From positions 62,001 to 126,000 of the forward strand of contig NZ_JANQLX010000001.1 of assembly GCF_028280385.1 (NCBI RefSeq): a DNA stretch of 64,000 nt. Reading direction: 5' to 3'. The stretch is from Allomuricauda sp. GTDB taxonomy: Bacteria; Bacteroidota; Bacteroidia; Flavobacteriales; Flavobacteriaceae. Shown here one piece after another: positions 46,301 through 53,912 of this stretch (position 1 is its first letter; every line of letters starts with the position of its first letter). Under the pieces are notes generated by a model. The model did no database searches, was not told the origin of the DNA, and saw nothing but the letters and a program-made list of their open reading frames with translations. The translations under genes were made by a program, and so were the position numbers.

Positions 46301-48815
46301 CTACGATTGGGAACCCCAGGGCTTCCCCACAGCACCGACCACCGTTTTTGACGAATCTGTAAACTACAGCACCCAGGGCCTGGCCACCGGGAGCAGGATC
46401 AAGGTATTGGGCACCAGTGACTGGATCACCGCCATTACCCGCTACGATGCCAAGGGAAGGCCCATTTATACCTATAGCCAGAACGATTATTTACAGACCA
46501 CCGATGTGGTGGAAAGCCTGTTGGACTTTGTGGGGAGACCTGTAAAGGTACGTAGTGAACATACCCGAAACGGAAGTACTGTGGTAACCCTGGACAATTT
46601 TACCTACGACCATGCGGGCCGTTTGCTCAGCCAGACCCAATGTATAGGGGACCATACCCTGGGCGAGAGTTGCGGGGAGCTGAACGTGGAGAACATTCTG
46701 GTACTGGATCAGCCCACGGTGAGCAGTAGCCAAACAGCTACCAGCAGGATCCAGGTGGTGCCCACCGCCAACGCGGTAACCATAAGTGGTACCCTCACCT
46801 TAAAGGTGGACCCCAATGCCGGTGGCAGCGGGGGCAGCGGCAATGCGGGTGAAGAACTCATTGTTTTTAACGATTACGACGACCTGGGCCAATTGGAGGC
46901 CAAAAAAGTGGGTGGCGATCCCGGAAACAACTATGGCAATACCAGCGGGTTGCAGACGGTGGACTATGCCTACAACGTTAGGGGATGGCTCACGGACATT
47001 AACGATGTTACGGATACCACCCCGGACAAGCTCTTTAATTTTCATATAGCATACAACGGCGGTAATACCCCATTGTACAATGGAAACATTGCCCGTACCC
47101 AATGGCGAACGGACAATGACGACAGCAACCTAAAGCAGTACGACTATGGTTATGATGCCCTAAACCGGATTACGGATGCTGTGAGCAATGTAGGCACGGA
47201 CAGGTATGGACTTTCTGGAATTACCTATGACAAAAATGGCAATATCCAGACCTTGTTGCGCAACGGTCATGTGGTAGAATCTCCCAACCCCAATACAAGC
47301 TCCCATTTTGGGGCAATGGACAACCTTAGCTATAGTTATAATGGCAACCAGTTGACCAATGTTGCGGACAACAATGCCAGTGACACTTATGGTTTTGTGG
47401 ATGTGAATGGTGGCGGTACGGAGTATACCTATGATGCCAACGGCAATATGATCACCGATGCCAACAAGAACATTACGGCCATAAGCTACAACTACCTGAA
47501 TCTTCCTACAAGCATTGTTATAAATGGCCAAACAATTTCCTATATTTACGACGCTGCGGGAACTAAATTAAAGAAGACCGCAGGAAGTTCTGTGACAGAT
47601 TATGCCGGTAACTATGTGTACTCCAACAATGGGGGCAATACCACCTTGGAGTTTTTGAGCCATTCGGAGGGCTATGCCAGTCCTGAACTTGTTTCAGGAT
47701 CCATAACCAATTGGAACCACATTTACCAATACAAAGACCATTTGGGCAACATACGCCTGAGCTATGTGGACAATAATGGCACTTTGGAGATAGTGGAGGA
47801 AAACAACTACTACCCCTTTGGCCTTAAGCACAAAGGGTACAACGATGCGGTTTCTGCGAATGGGAATGATGTAGCAAATCGGTGGAAGTATAATGGTATT
47901 GAGCTTGACGAGACATCTGGATTATATGAGATGCCTTTGAGACAATATGACCCTTCAATTGCGAGATGGACCAGTATTGATCCAGTTACCCACTTTTCAA
48001 TGTCGACATACACCGCTTTTGATAACAATCCTGTATTTTGGGCAGATCCTAGTGGTGCTGATTCTTGGAAATATCTTGGTGGAGGCACCTATATTAACCG
48101 AAGGACAGGCGAAGAAACAACAGATTGGAGACGGGCAGTAGGGGAGACTAGTGGTGGAACTGATAGCGGTTCAAAGGATGAAAAAGGTTTCGCAGATATT
48201 TCAACAGGAGGAATTGAGGGAGATAGTGCTATTTCTTTTGGGGAAGAGTTAGAACATGGTTCTTTTAGTGAAGGATCTGGAGAACAATTTCCTTGGCCAT
48301 TTCCTGGAGCTTACTTTGGCAAATTAAGGCACCTTGCAGGACCTGATGCCATTGCAATTTCCTTGGATATAGATTTGGCAACCCCAAAAATAGGTGGAGT
48401 GTTTTCACCAATCGGCGTATTACTTGTATTAAAAGGACCTGAGGCAGGAAGTATAGAATATATTTACGATATTGGTGTCGCAGCTGGTTTGGATATTTCA
48501 GCATCCGGAAAAATTACAGAATTGTATTTTAATGGAAAAACCAATGATATTCGTAAAGGTACATTTCTTGGATTAAGAGTTGGTGCAGATATTGCTGTTA
48601 CGGTTGGAGGAATTGACTTTGGAAGAGGAATATCCTATTCGCCCTCAGATACTTTCCTGGCAAATGCAGTTTTTGGATTGTCAACCTCTATAGGTTATGG
48701 TATTCCTGCACCTGTAATGATTAATGGAAATATGAATGCGGGTTATACCGGGAGCTGGGAAAAATTAATAGAAGCTGTTGGTGATGATGTAAAAAAGATA
48801 ATAAATGGAAATTAG
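43338..48815 (+). CDS. DUF6443 Rhs protein with variable C-terminal effector domain
   Basis: An exported 1825-residue protein; the ATG at 43338 starts the signal peptide (to about residue 31, IGLYGQ). It has a BACON-like module (about 32-120), an Ig-like module (125-210), two near-identical Ig-like modules with 'WYSSSTGGSPIHTG' / 'WYSTSSGGSSIHTG' (about 310-480), and a DxDGDG calcium-type segment (about 485-570). DUF6443 (from about 575) leads into many YD repeats and the Rhs core ending in ADPSG at 48042-48056. The last 252 residues are unrelated, Gly-rich and beta-rich, and are the likely effector. Its end overlaps a small membrane-protein gene by 11 bp, the expected immunity position. I cannot name the toxin activity. 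Confidence 0.88.
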   Translation: MKTNRYSIKDLMPLFLVLVFSMFTQIGLYGQCYVEDLDPTSFDFPASGGTQTNDIVYTNGSCTYSLTFISWPNWISSVTQPNSYDITVVCNANPDGGGSRNGLVTYSYNGLTQSFAVSQDASTNPPQAPNTPNLVANSNGCGQVTLERSGNPSSGVTWYWQGTNSNGVSTASSNNAENNDYVATQSGTYYIRARGSNGLWSSSVARAVTVIDLEPGVIENNNVSICYGGDPPQIDSFEDASGIVGSYTYQWEQSVNGGSWTEITNANGSSYNPPSGLTATTKYRRKVSCGLQEEVTNEATVTVISLPEIANGNDVSRCGTGSVTLSATAGANGNTVRWYSSSTGGSPIHTGFNYGTPSLSATTSYYAESYNSTTGCVASSRQLIRAVINQIPGSANGNDTARCGNGTVTLNATLGSNANEIRWYSTSSGGSSIHTGTSFTTPSLSATTTYYAESYNSSTGCTSTARTAIQAQVENVITWYLDADGDGRAVSTADSCSSPGAGYTQTVLPLDDCDDGNSGIQGPVTWYLDSDGDGLGDPSEPSAPSCTAPANHVANNSDLCPGHASPTNDCEISASTDPETHNYVYSRTYQSEVATVPSNKFVSDDAYIQQITFFDGLGRPRQQNAIRQSPDQKDIITHIGYDDYGRQETEWLPLYEPNGGLGDFRTGDQEAATRTYYKNHADYGLDFPTATGTDVNPYSQKEFEPSPLSRVRKQAAPGEDWKLGNGHEIEFAYESNSASDNVKQYRVSLAFTNNTYMPSLVDDGDYSANELYKNTTYDENHSSGNNHSVEEFTDKQGRVVLKRTYADTENSQEVAHNTYYVYDDFGNLTFVIPPLVDTSVSLTQTVLDDLCYQYVYDHRNRLVEKKIPGKGWEYIVYNNLDQPILTQDANQRTKDAGSDEWLFTKYDAFGRVAYTGIAEATESALRTTIQTEVDGLGTLWETQTSTDQDANFTEVVSIYYSNGAYPNNSLQNRIVDLVEVLTVNYYDDYDWEPQGFPTAPTTVFDESVNYSTQGLATGSRIKVLGTSDWITAITRYDAKGRPIYTYSQNDYLQTTDVVESLLDFVGRPVKVRSEHTRNGSTVVTLDNFTYDHAGRLLSQTQCIGDHTLGESCGELNVENILVLDQPTVSSSQTATSRIQVVPTANAVTISGTLTLKVDPNAGGSGGSGNAGEELIVFNDYDDLGQLEAKKVGGDPGNNYGNTSGLQTVDYAYNVRGWLTDINDVTDTTPDKLFNFHIAYNGGNTPLYNGNIARTQWRTDNDDSNLKQYDYGYDALNRITDAVSNVGTDRYGLSGITYDKNGNIQTLLRNGHVVESPNPNTSSHFGAMDNLSYSYNGNQLTNVADNNASDTYGFVDVNGGGTEYTYDANGNMITDANKNITAISYNYLNLPTSIVINGQTISYIYDAAGTKLKKTAGSSVTDYAGNYVYSNNGGNTTLEFLSHSEGYASPELVSGSITNWNHIYQYKDHLGNIRLSYVDNNGTLEIVEENNYYPFGLKHKGYNDAVSANGNDVANRWKYNGIELDETSGLYEMPLRQYDPSIARWTSIDPVTHFSMSTYTAFDNNPVFWADPSGADSWKYLGGGTYINRRTGEETTDWRRAVGETSGGTDSGSKDEKGFADISTGGIEGDSAISFGEELEHGSFSEGSGEQFPWPFPGAYFGKLRHLAGPDAIAISLDIDLATPKIGGVFSPIGVLLVLKGPEAGSIEYIYDIGVAAGLDISASGKITELYFNGKTNDIRKGTFLGLRVGADIAVTVGGIDFGRGISYSPSDTFLANAVFGLSTSIGYGIPAPVMINGNMNAGYTGSWEKLIEAVGDDVKKIINGN

Positions 48816-49155
48816 AAAAAGAGCTTTAATCAATGCAATTCTGTTGGGAATTGTAAGTACAACGATTATTCTAATCTATCTTAAATATAGATATGGAGGA
48901 TATAAAATCCTTGATAGATGTGAGAGCCATAATTTTAAAGTACAAAACATAAGGCAATACAAGGAAGTTTTGTACCTCAATGATTCTTTGAAACTTGCAA
49001 ATTCCTATAATAACATCAAACCCTATCAGTTTTTGAATAGATTTATTGAAGCGGGGGATTCCGTGGTGCTGGAATCAATGAATGATACTTTATATTTATT
49101 TAGAAATAATAAGAAATTCTGGTTTATTTACTATGGAGAGGAATGTGAACAGTAA
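48805..49155 (+). CDS. Putative immunity protein for the Rhs C-terminal domain
   Basis: A 116-residue protein with one membrane helix at residues 8-25 and a polar C-terminal domain of about 90 residues. By the positive-inside rule (basic residues MEIRKR before the helix and KYRYGG after it) the topology is ambiguous but likely places the domain in the periplasm. It overlaps the 3' end of the Rhs gene by 11 bp and is AT-rich like the Rhs C-terminal region. Position and size fit a cognate immunity protein. No family is recognised. A periplasm-facing immunity protein would imply an envelope-acting effector. Confidence 0.6.
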   Translation: MEIRKRALINAILLGIVSTTIILIYLKYRYGGYKILDRCESHNFKVQNIRQYKEVLYLNDSLKLANSYNNIKPYQFLNRFIEAGDSVVLESMNDTLYLFRNNKKFWFIYYGEECEQ

Positions 49156-49167
49156 GATTTCTCGTTA

Positions 49168-49330
49168 CCACTAGTTCACTTCGACAAGCTCAGTGCAGGT
49201 CCAACTAGTGGTTTAGGATACAACCAACAACCGGTCTCTTTTTTAGGGGCTGGTTTTTTTGGTAATTGGGATTAGGTTTTTTGGACTAAGTTTGATGTTC
49301 TGATGATGGGGCCACAAGATACAATCTTGC
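49168..49330 (+). repeat. Cassette spacer repeat, unit 1
   Basis: Begins with a 9-bp inverted repeat, CCACTAGTT (49168-49176) and AACTAGTGG (49203-49211), enclosing the REP-like TTCGACAAGCTCAGTG. A terminator hairpin (49229-49260) and a shared stretch follow, ending in the inverted repeat CAAGATACAATCTTG (49315-49329). Units 2 and 3 repeat parts of this. The rest of the gap up to the gene at 49449 holds a weak promoter only. Confidence 0.75.
49229..49260 (+). terminator. Terminator in spacer unit 1
   Basis: An AACCGGTC / GGCTGGTT imperfect stem with loop TCTTTTTTAG-like and a run of seven T. It ends the cargo operon. Confidence 0.7.
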
Positions 49331-49385
49331 TGCAGCGAGGGGAGTACGATCAGAAAATAGAATTTTGGAGGACTTGGATATTTTT

Positions 49386-49417
49386 TTGAAAAATTAAGGT
49401 ATATAGGTATAAGTTTA
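49386..49417 (+). promoter_or_regulatory. Weak candidate promoter for orphan gene at 49449
   Basis: TTG at 49386-49388 and TAAGTTTA at 49410-49417, one mismatch from TAnnTTTG, with a 21-bp spacer. It would give a short leader before the ATG at 49449. Confidence 0.25.
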
Positions 49418-49448
49418 TCATAATTAATCTTAATAAGTTTTAAAAAAA

Positions 49449-50162
49449 ATGGCCAATATTAAATCGTTTAGTCAAATAGATACCTCCTTAGATTCTAACG
49501 TTATTGGAGCAATGACAGAGTACAAACAGATTGTAATTGACGAAGAAAGTCTTAAGAAAAGTCTTTTTTATAAACATGACTATAATAATGTCCTCTCAAG
49601 AATGTATGATATTGATGACATAAATCAATTCGACTTGGGTAACATAAAAGGGCAACTTTTCAAAGATGCCATTTTTACTGATATCATGAAATTTTCACCC
49701 TTTATTCGGGGAAGTGAATTTATTGTAAGCGATGAATTCGTCAATCAGTTGAAAGCATTTGGAGTGTCTGACAAAGAATATTCCTTGAAGTCAATTAAAA
49801 TTGAAAGGGCGACTCAAAACTATTATTTACTGTTTGTTCCAAGAGTAAATTTGGAACATATAAATTTCAAGAAATCGGTAATTTATCGAAGTAAGTTATT
49901 TGGGACTGAACCAATCGAATATTTGAATCTTTGGAATTATGATGATTTTCAGACAGTTTTGGATAAACATACCTTTATAAGTTTTGAAAAACTAGCTCTC
50001 CAACAAAATTATGAGGATAACGATATTATAAGTATTCCTCAAGTAACTTCTCATATGTTTTTTAGTAATGAATTGATTAAACACATGCGTGAATTGGGAA
50101 TATCAAATCTAGTATTGAAACCGAATAAACAAGTTGATTTGGTTGTGAAATATAGAGAGTAG
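49449..50162 (+). CDS. Orphan gene in the Rhs cassette stretch, immunity-like
   Basis: A 237-residue soluble protein with no signal peptide or membrane helix, acidic and AT-rich in codon use. It has a faint overall resemblance to cytoplasmic immunity proteins of the Imm11/DUF1629 type (a beta-strand-rich C-terminal half and a late helix 'FFSNELIKHMRELGISN'), but I cannot confirm a family. It lies between two copies of the spacer repeat, downstream of the Rhs C-terminus. An orphan immunity gene left by an earlier effector exchange is the best reading. Confidence 0.5.
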   Translation: MANIKSFSQIDTSLDSNVIGAMTEYKQIVIDEESLKKSLFYKHDYNNVLSRMYDIDDINQFDLGNIKGQLFKDAIFTDIMKFSPFIRGSEFIVSDEFVNQLKAFGVSDKEYSLKSIKIERATQNYYLLFVPRVNLEHINFKKSVIYRSKLFGTEPIEYLNLWNYDDFQTVLDKHTFISFEKLALQQNYEDNDIISIPQVTSHMFFSNELIKHMRELGISNLVLKPNKQVDLVVKYRE

Positions 50163-50182
50163 GCCCTCCACCTATAGTATAT

Positions 50183-50305
50183 AACTAGTGGTTTAGGAAA
50201 CAATAACCAGTCTCTTTTTTAGGGGCTGGTTTTTTTGGTAATTGGGATTAGGTTTTTTGGGCTAAGTTTGATGTTCTGACGATGGGCAACAAGATACAAT
50301 CTTGC
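50183..50305 (+). repeat. Cassette spacer repeat, unit 2
   Basis: Starts with AACTAGTGG (50183-50191), lacks the REP-like part of units 1 and 3, then matches unit 1 closely through the terminator and on to CAAGATACAATCTTG (50290-50304). It lies directly after the orphan gene. Confidence 0.75.
50205..50236 (+). terminator. Terminator in spacer unit 2
   Basis: An AACCAGTC / GGCTGGTT stem with a T-rich loop and a T-tract, nearly the same as in unit 1. Confidence 0.7.
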
Positions 50306-50396
50306 GGCGGCGTGGTACGTGGTACGTATATGACTCATATGTCCATGGATTGGAGAATATTCACTTTAGGAAAAGGAAACAACTAATTTATATTCT

Positions 50397-50795
50397 ATGA
50401 GAAGTAATTGTTTTGTTTTGTTAGCTCTTATCTTTTTATGTTGTAAGGGGCAAACAAAAAAATATGAGGATTATAACGATGAAAATTTTATTGAAGTTCA
50501 AGGTATTGTAGTGAAATCAAAACGACAGACAGATTTTAAAAATGTTATTAAATCGAGCATCTATTTTATTTACAACTTGAATAAAGAAAGGCCTGATATC
50601 GGATATGAAATCAACTCACCGTTCTTGCTTCACGAAGGTGAACCGGCAATAATTTTGGTCCATAAAAACGATGAAAAAATCAGTTTTTTTGGAGCAAGAG
50701 GAATGATAAACGAGGACGTTCTTTTAAGCTACCTTGAAAAATGTCACCAAACTGGTGGTGGTTACTATGGCATCGATGAGAGCTCGTTTAAATGA
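50397..50795 (+). CDS. Small orphan lipoprotein in the cassette stretch
   Basis: A 132-residue predicted lipoprotein with the lipid-attachment Cys in 'LIFLCCKGQ' (Cys15 or Cys16). The mature domain is AT-rich in codons and shows no family I recognise. It sits between spacer units 2 and 3, as expected for a second orphan immunity-type protein, here one exported to the periplasm. Function is unknown. Confidence 0.55.
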   Translation: MRSNCFVLLALIFLCCKGQTKKYEDYNDENFIEVQGIVVKSKRQTDFKNVIKSSIYFIYNLNKERPDIGYEINSPFLLHEGEPAIILVHKNDEKISFFGARGMINEDVLLSYLEKCHQTGGGYYGIDESSFK

Positions 50796-50809
50796 GCCCC
50801 CACTACCGC

Positions 50810-50895
50810 TAGTTCACTTCGACAAGCTCAGTGCAGGTATCCAGTGGTTAAGGAAACAACCTACAACCAGTCTCATTTTTAGGGGCTGGTTTTTT
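50810..50895 (+). repeat. Cassette spacer repeat, unit 3
   Basis: CTAGTTCACTTCGACAAGCT and the following bases match unit 1, then the terminator. The part after the terminator is missing. It is the third and shortest copy. Confidence 0.7.
50865..50895 (+). terminator. Terminator in spacer unit 3
   Basis: An AACCAGTC / GGCTGGTT stem followed by TTTTT, after the orphan lipoprotein gene. Confidence 0.65.
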
Positions 50896-51073
50896 ATGGA
50901 GTAATGGAAATAACGAATCTTGGTCAAAAAATATAGAGTGCTAGAAATACAACTCTGTGTTATACTAGACTTGTGCTATTGAAAATTTTGTGTCAGTTGG
51001 TAATTTCCGTTATTCAAATATTCACAACCAATCAATAACCATTCTTTTAAAATCACAGAAGATTTAATAAAAT

Positions 51074-52078
51074 CTATGGTTCCATGATATCAACAATTTC
51101 TGCTTCATTATAAAAACCGTAATCTGGTTGTTCACCAAGAAAGAAAGTAAATGTACTCTTACATACAAAGGTGCGACCATTCCTCAATTTTATTTTCAAA
51201 TCTAATCTTCCTTTAGGCCAAGAATCGGGATCTTTTTGGACAAGATTGGAGAAACCAGTTACGTAAGGGCTTTTCTTTATACTCCACTTTTTCTTGACTG
51301 AATTATTTCCTTCTGAAGTTCTTTTTCTAATCGAAAATACTATTTTATCCCCTTTGTCCATATCATTAAGAACAAAACCAATTCTATGGGCATCCAATAG
51401 ATAATTAACTCTGAATTTTTGTGGATACTCAACATTTGCCATTTCTCTGTATGACCATCCATTTATAAAGGTTTCTTCAATATTAGTACCTCCATCGAGT
51501 CTTTGGTCGAATATTTGAAATGAGTTGTTTTCCGAAGCGAATTCAGAATGATGTTCATCAGAAATAAGTTTTAATTTATAAAAATTATTAGTAGTAAGTT
51601 CGAACTGCATATCCGCGTAAATATCTTCACGTTCTGATACATGAGCTTCGGTATCATATACAAAGACATACTCGACCTGAACTAAAATTTCTTGATTCTC
51701 AGTGAGGTTTTCGAGCTTCTTCGTTGCTGTTTCAATAATCCGAAGCTCATCGTTTATTTGTTCTTTTATCTGGGTGGTGTAATCGGTAATATCTTTGACA
51801 GCACTTTCAGATTGAGCAATTAAAGTTTCAGTAGAGGTGGCAAGTTTTGAAACCGTTTGAGTTGTAGCATTTTGTACTGCTTCTTTTATTATTTCATCGG
51901 TTGCTGTAGTGATTTCTTCTTGAGTTTTTTTCGCATTTTCGTTGTTTCCCCAATTCAAAAGAAGAAAGGAACCGGCCGCCAATACTCCTGCCACGACAAC
52001 ATAAACGTTATTGTTAAGAAGAAATTCAATCATTTTTCCAAAAGAAACAACTGGTTTAGAACTAGAATTAACACTCAT
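51074..52078 (-). CDS. Membrane-anchored coiled-coil protein, function unknown
   Basis: A 334-residue protein with one membrane helix at about 27-46 ('VYVVVAGVLAAGSFLLLNWG'), a coiled-coil segment rich in Thr/Glu/Gln (about 52-130), and a beta-rich C-terminal domain (about 135-334). It is the only leftward gene between the cargo and the right arm, and it is AT-rich like the cassette stretch. No family is recognised. The shape (anchor, stalk, globular domain) would suit a periplasmic receptor or a machine accessory, but this is a guess from topology. Confidence 0.75.
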   Translation of the reverse strand: MSVNSSSKPVVSFGKMIEFLLNNNVYVVVAGVLAAGSFLLLNWGNNENAKKTQEEITTATDEIIKEAVQNATTQTVSKLATSTETLIAQSESAVKDITDYTTQIKEQINDELRIIETATKKLENLTENQEILVQVEYVFVYDTEAHVSEREDIYADMQFELTTNNFYKLKLISDEHHSEFASENNSFQIFDQRLDGGTNIEETFINGWSYREMANVEYPQKFRVNYLLDAHRIGFVLNDMDKGDKIVFSIRKRTSEGNNSVKKKWSIKKSPYVTGFSNLVQKDPDSWPKGRLDLKIKLRNGRTFVCKSTFTFFLGEQPDYGFYNEAEIVDIMEP

Positions 52079-52497
52079 TTTCCGTGTTTTCTGTAGTAAG
52101 ATATTACATAATTGTTAGATGTTATGAAATGATCCAAAGTTTTATCCCCACTCTCATTTTTTTGTTCCAATTCCATTCTATTCCATTCCGAAAACCGATA
52201 ACCGATTACTGACTACCGAAGAAAAAAGAGAGAAAAGAAACAAGAATCAAAAGCCAAGACAGACACCCGTTTTTACCAAAATGTGCGGTTTTAGATGCCC
52301 AAAAACCATCCCCTAACAAAATAGGGAAGTTGGGTTGCTAAAAAGGTCACTTTTTTGATTAGAGTTTAAGTATTTAATATTCTGATAATCAGACAATTAA
52401 ATCAATTCTGAACAAAACCGAAATATTTACAAGGATATGTCATTTTTCGTACAACACTTTTCGGAAAAAAGCGTTAAATACCTACAGAATCTTACAC
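52079..52497. promoter_or_regulatory. Divergent gap upstream of the right-arm operon
   Basis: About 420 bp, AT-rich, without a supported gene. It contains a perfect short palindrome, TCTGATAATCAGA (52381-52393; 6-bp arms around one base), about 105 bp before the right-arm start, and a weak AAAAAG-GTCA-CTTTTT hairpin near 52349. The palindrome shares the core GATAAT with the inverted repeat upstream of the left arm. No TAnnTTTG box was found. Confidence 0.3.
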
Positions 52498-53217
52498 ATG
52501 AGACCTACAATCTTAGTTTTGCTATTGGCAATGCTTTTAAGTGCCTGTAGCCCCATACGTAACCTTCAAAAAGTAGAGGCCCGGATACCCTGTTTGGGAT
52601 CTGTTGGAAAGGAAAGGACCAAACTGCTTTCCAAGAATTTTGAAAAGATAGGGGAACCCCTTTTGCAAACATCTTTGGAAGTGTCGCTGAATGCCTTTGA
52701 GTTTTCAAAAGCAACCCTTGGAAAGTACACAAAGCACCAAGAGGCCCAGGCGCACAATACCACACCCCAATATGCAGATTCAACAAGCCCACCTCCAACA
52801 GCATACTATCAATTAAGGATCAGTGATTTGGTAGAACTAAAGGCGCAGCTCAATGCCAACCACAACGAAACTTTACGGGAATATTTGCAAGATGATATGG
52901 AATTGTCACTGCTTACCGGAATCTCATTTGTAACGGATGGGGTACCGGCCCAGGAGCTTAATTCCGCACGTCATTTTTACCTAAAGGACGATGCTGGGGC
53001 ACTGGTACTGGTGGCACATAACGAGCATCGGTTTGTAGAGATTCCCATGTTCAATTTAGACGTTTTTGACTTTGAAACTTCCCACCTGTGCTGGAAACAC
53101 AACAACAGAAGCCAGTTGGAGGTGGCGGCAATTATCCCCTCAGGAAGCAGATGCCCAGGGGAGACCAAAAAAGACCCCATAAAACTGGACAACACCAAAA
53201 CCTATTTAAAACTATGA
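52498..53217 (+). CDS. Right-arm lipoprotein of unknown function
   Basis: A 239-residue lipoprotein with a signal peptide and lipobox LLSACS (Cys17). The middle is helical, with a proline/threonine-rich linker near 88-101. The C-terminal half is beta-rich with two cysteines that may pair (DFETSHLC, SRCPG). It is the first gene of the right-arm operon and overlaps the next by 4 bp, so it is very probably part of the machine. It could be a pilotin or an outer-membrane partner of the secretin; no known pilotin sequence is recognised. Confidence 0.75.
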   Translation: MRPTILVLLLAMLLSACSPIRNLQKVEARIPCLGSVGKERTKLLSKNFEKIGEPLLQTSLEVSLNAFEFSKATLGKYTKHQEAQAHNTTPQYADSTSPPPTAYYQLRISDLVELKAQLNANHNETLREYLQDDMELSLLTGISFVTDGVPAQELNSARHFYLKDDAGALVLVAHNEHRFVEIPMFNLDVFDFETSHLCWKHNNRSQLEVAAIIPSGSRCPGETKKDPIKLDNTKTYLKL

Positions 53218-53912
53218 CACGGAAAATAACTTTATTAGGTCTGTTGGTCATTGTAATACTGACCTTGGGTTGTGAGGACATTTTGGAGGTGCCTGATATT
53301 TCGGACCAGACGGTTCCAATTCTGGCGCCCACCAACGGTAGCGTGTTAACGGATAATGCCGTTAGTTTAAACTGGTCCAAAATAGAGGATGCCACTTCCT
53401 ATGAAATACAGGTCGCCACACCGAACTTTGAAAACGCGGCGCAGTTGGTCCTGGACAGCATTGTTAATTTGGATTCCCTAGACCAAGTTACCACACAAAT
53501 AGACCAAAATCTATTCAACGGTCCGTATGAATGGCGCATAAAAGCATGGAACAGCGGATACGAAACAACGTACACAGTAAGTGGTTTTGAGGTGAACGGG
53601 GATGAGAACTTGGATATTACCCCACCAAATACCCCACAACCTGTTTCCCCAACCAACGGGTCAACGCAGTCAGGGACCGAGGTGAACTTTACTTGGACAA
53701 GGACAGATGTACCCGGCACTGCGGAACGCGATAGTATTTTTATCTATGCGGATGAAAATCTGCAGTCTTTGGAAACCAAGGGCTTAGGGGCCAACAAGAC
53801 CTTTTCCACAAATCTATCCGAAGGGACTTTTTATTGGTTGGTAAGGGCCTATGACACTGCCGGAAATCAGAGTGCAGATAGCGATACCTTTAATTTTACG
53901 ATCAGCAATTGA
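53214..53912 (+). CDS. Right-arm lipoprotein with two FN3-like domains
   Basis: A 232-residue lipoprotein; the start at 53214 overlaps the previous stop (ATGA). The lipobox is LTLGCED with Cys20. Two FN3-like beta-sandwiches follow (about 35-130, 'SVLTDNAVSLNWSKIEDATSYEIQVA', and 137-232, 'TEVNFTWTRTDVPGTAERDSIFI'). It is embedded in the machine operon. FN3 lipoproteins could bind the FN3-containing cargo or surround the secretin; this is inference. Confidence 0.8.
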   Translation: MTRKITLLGLLVIVILTLGCEDILEVPDISDQTVPILAPTNGSVLTDNAVSLNWSKIEDATSYEIQVATPNFENAAQLVLDSIVNLDSLDQVTTQIDQNLFNGPYEWRIKAWNSGYETTYTVSGFEVNGDENLDITPPNTPQPVSPTNGSTQSGTEVNFTWTRTDVPGTAERDSIFIYADENLQSLETKGLGANKTFSTNLSEGTFYWLVRAYDTAGNQSADSDTFNFTISN

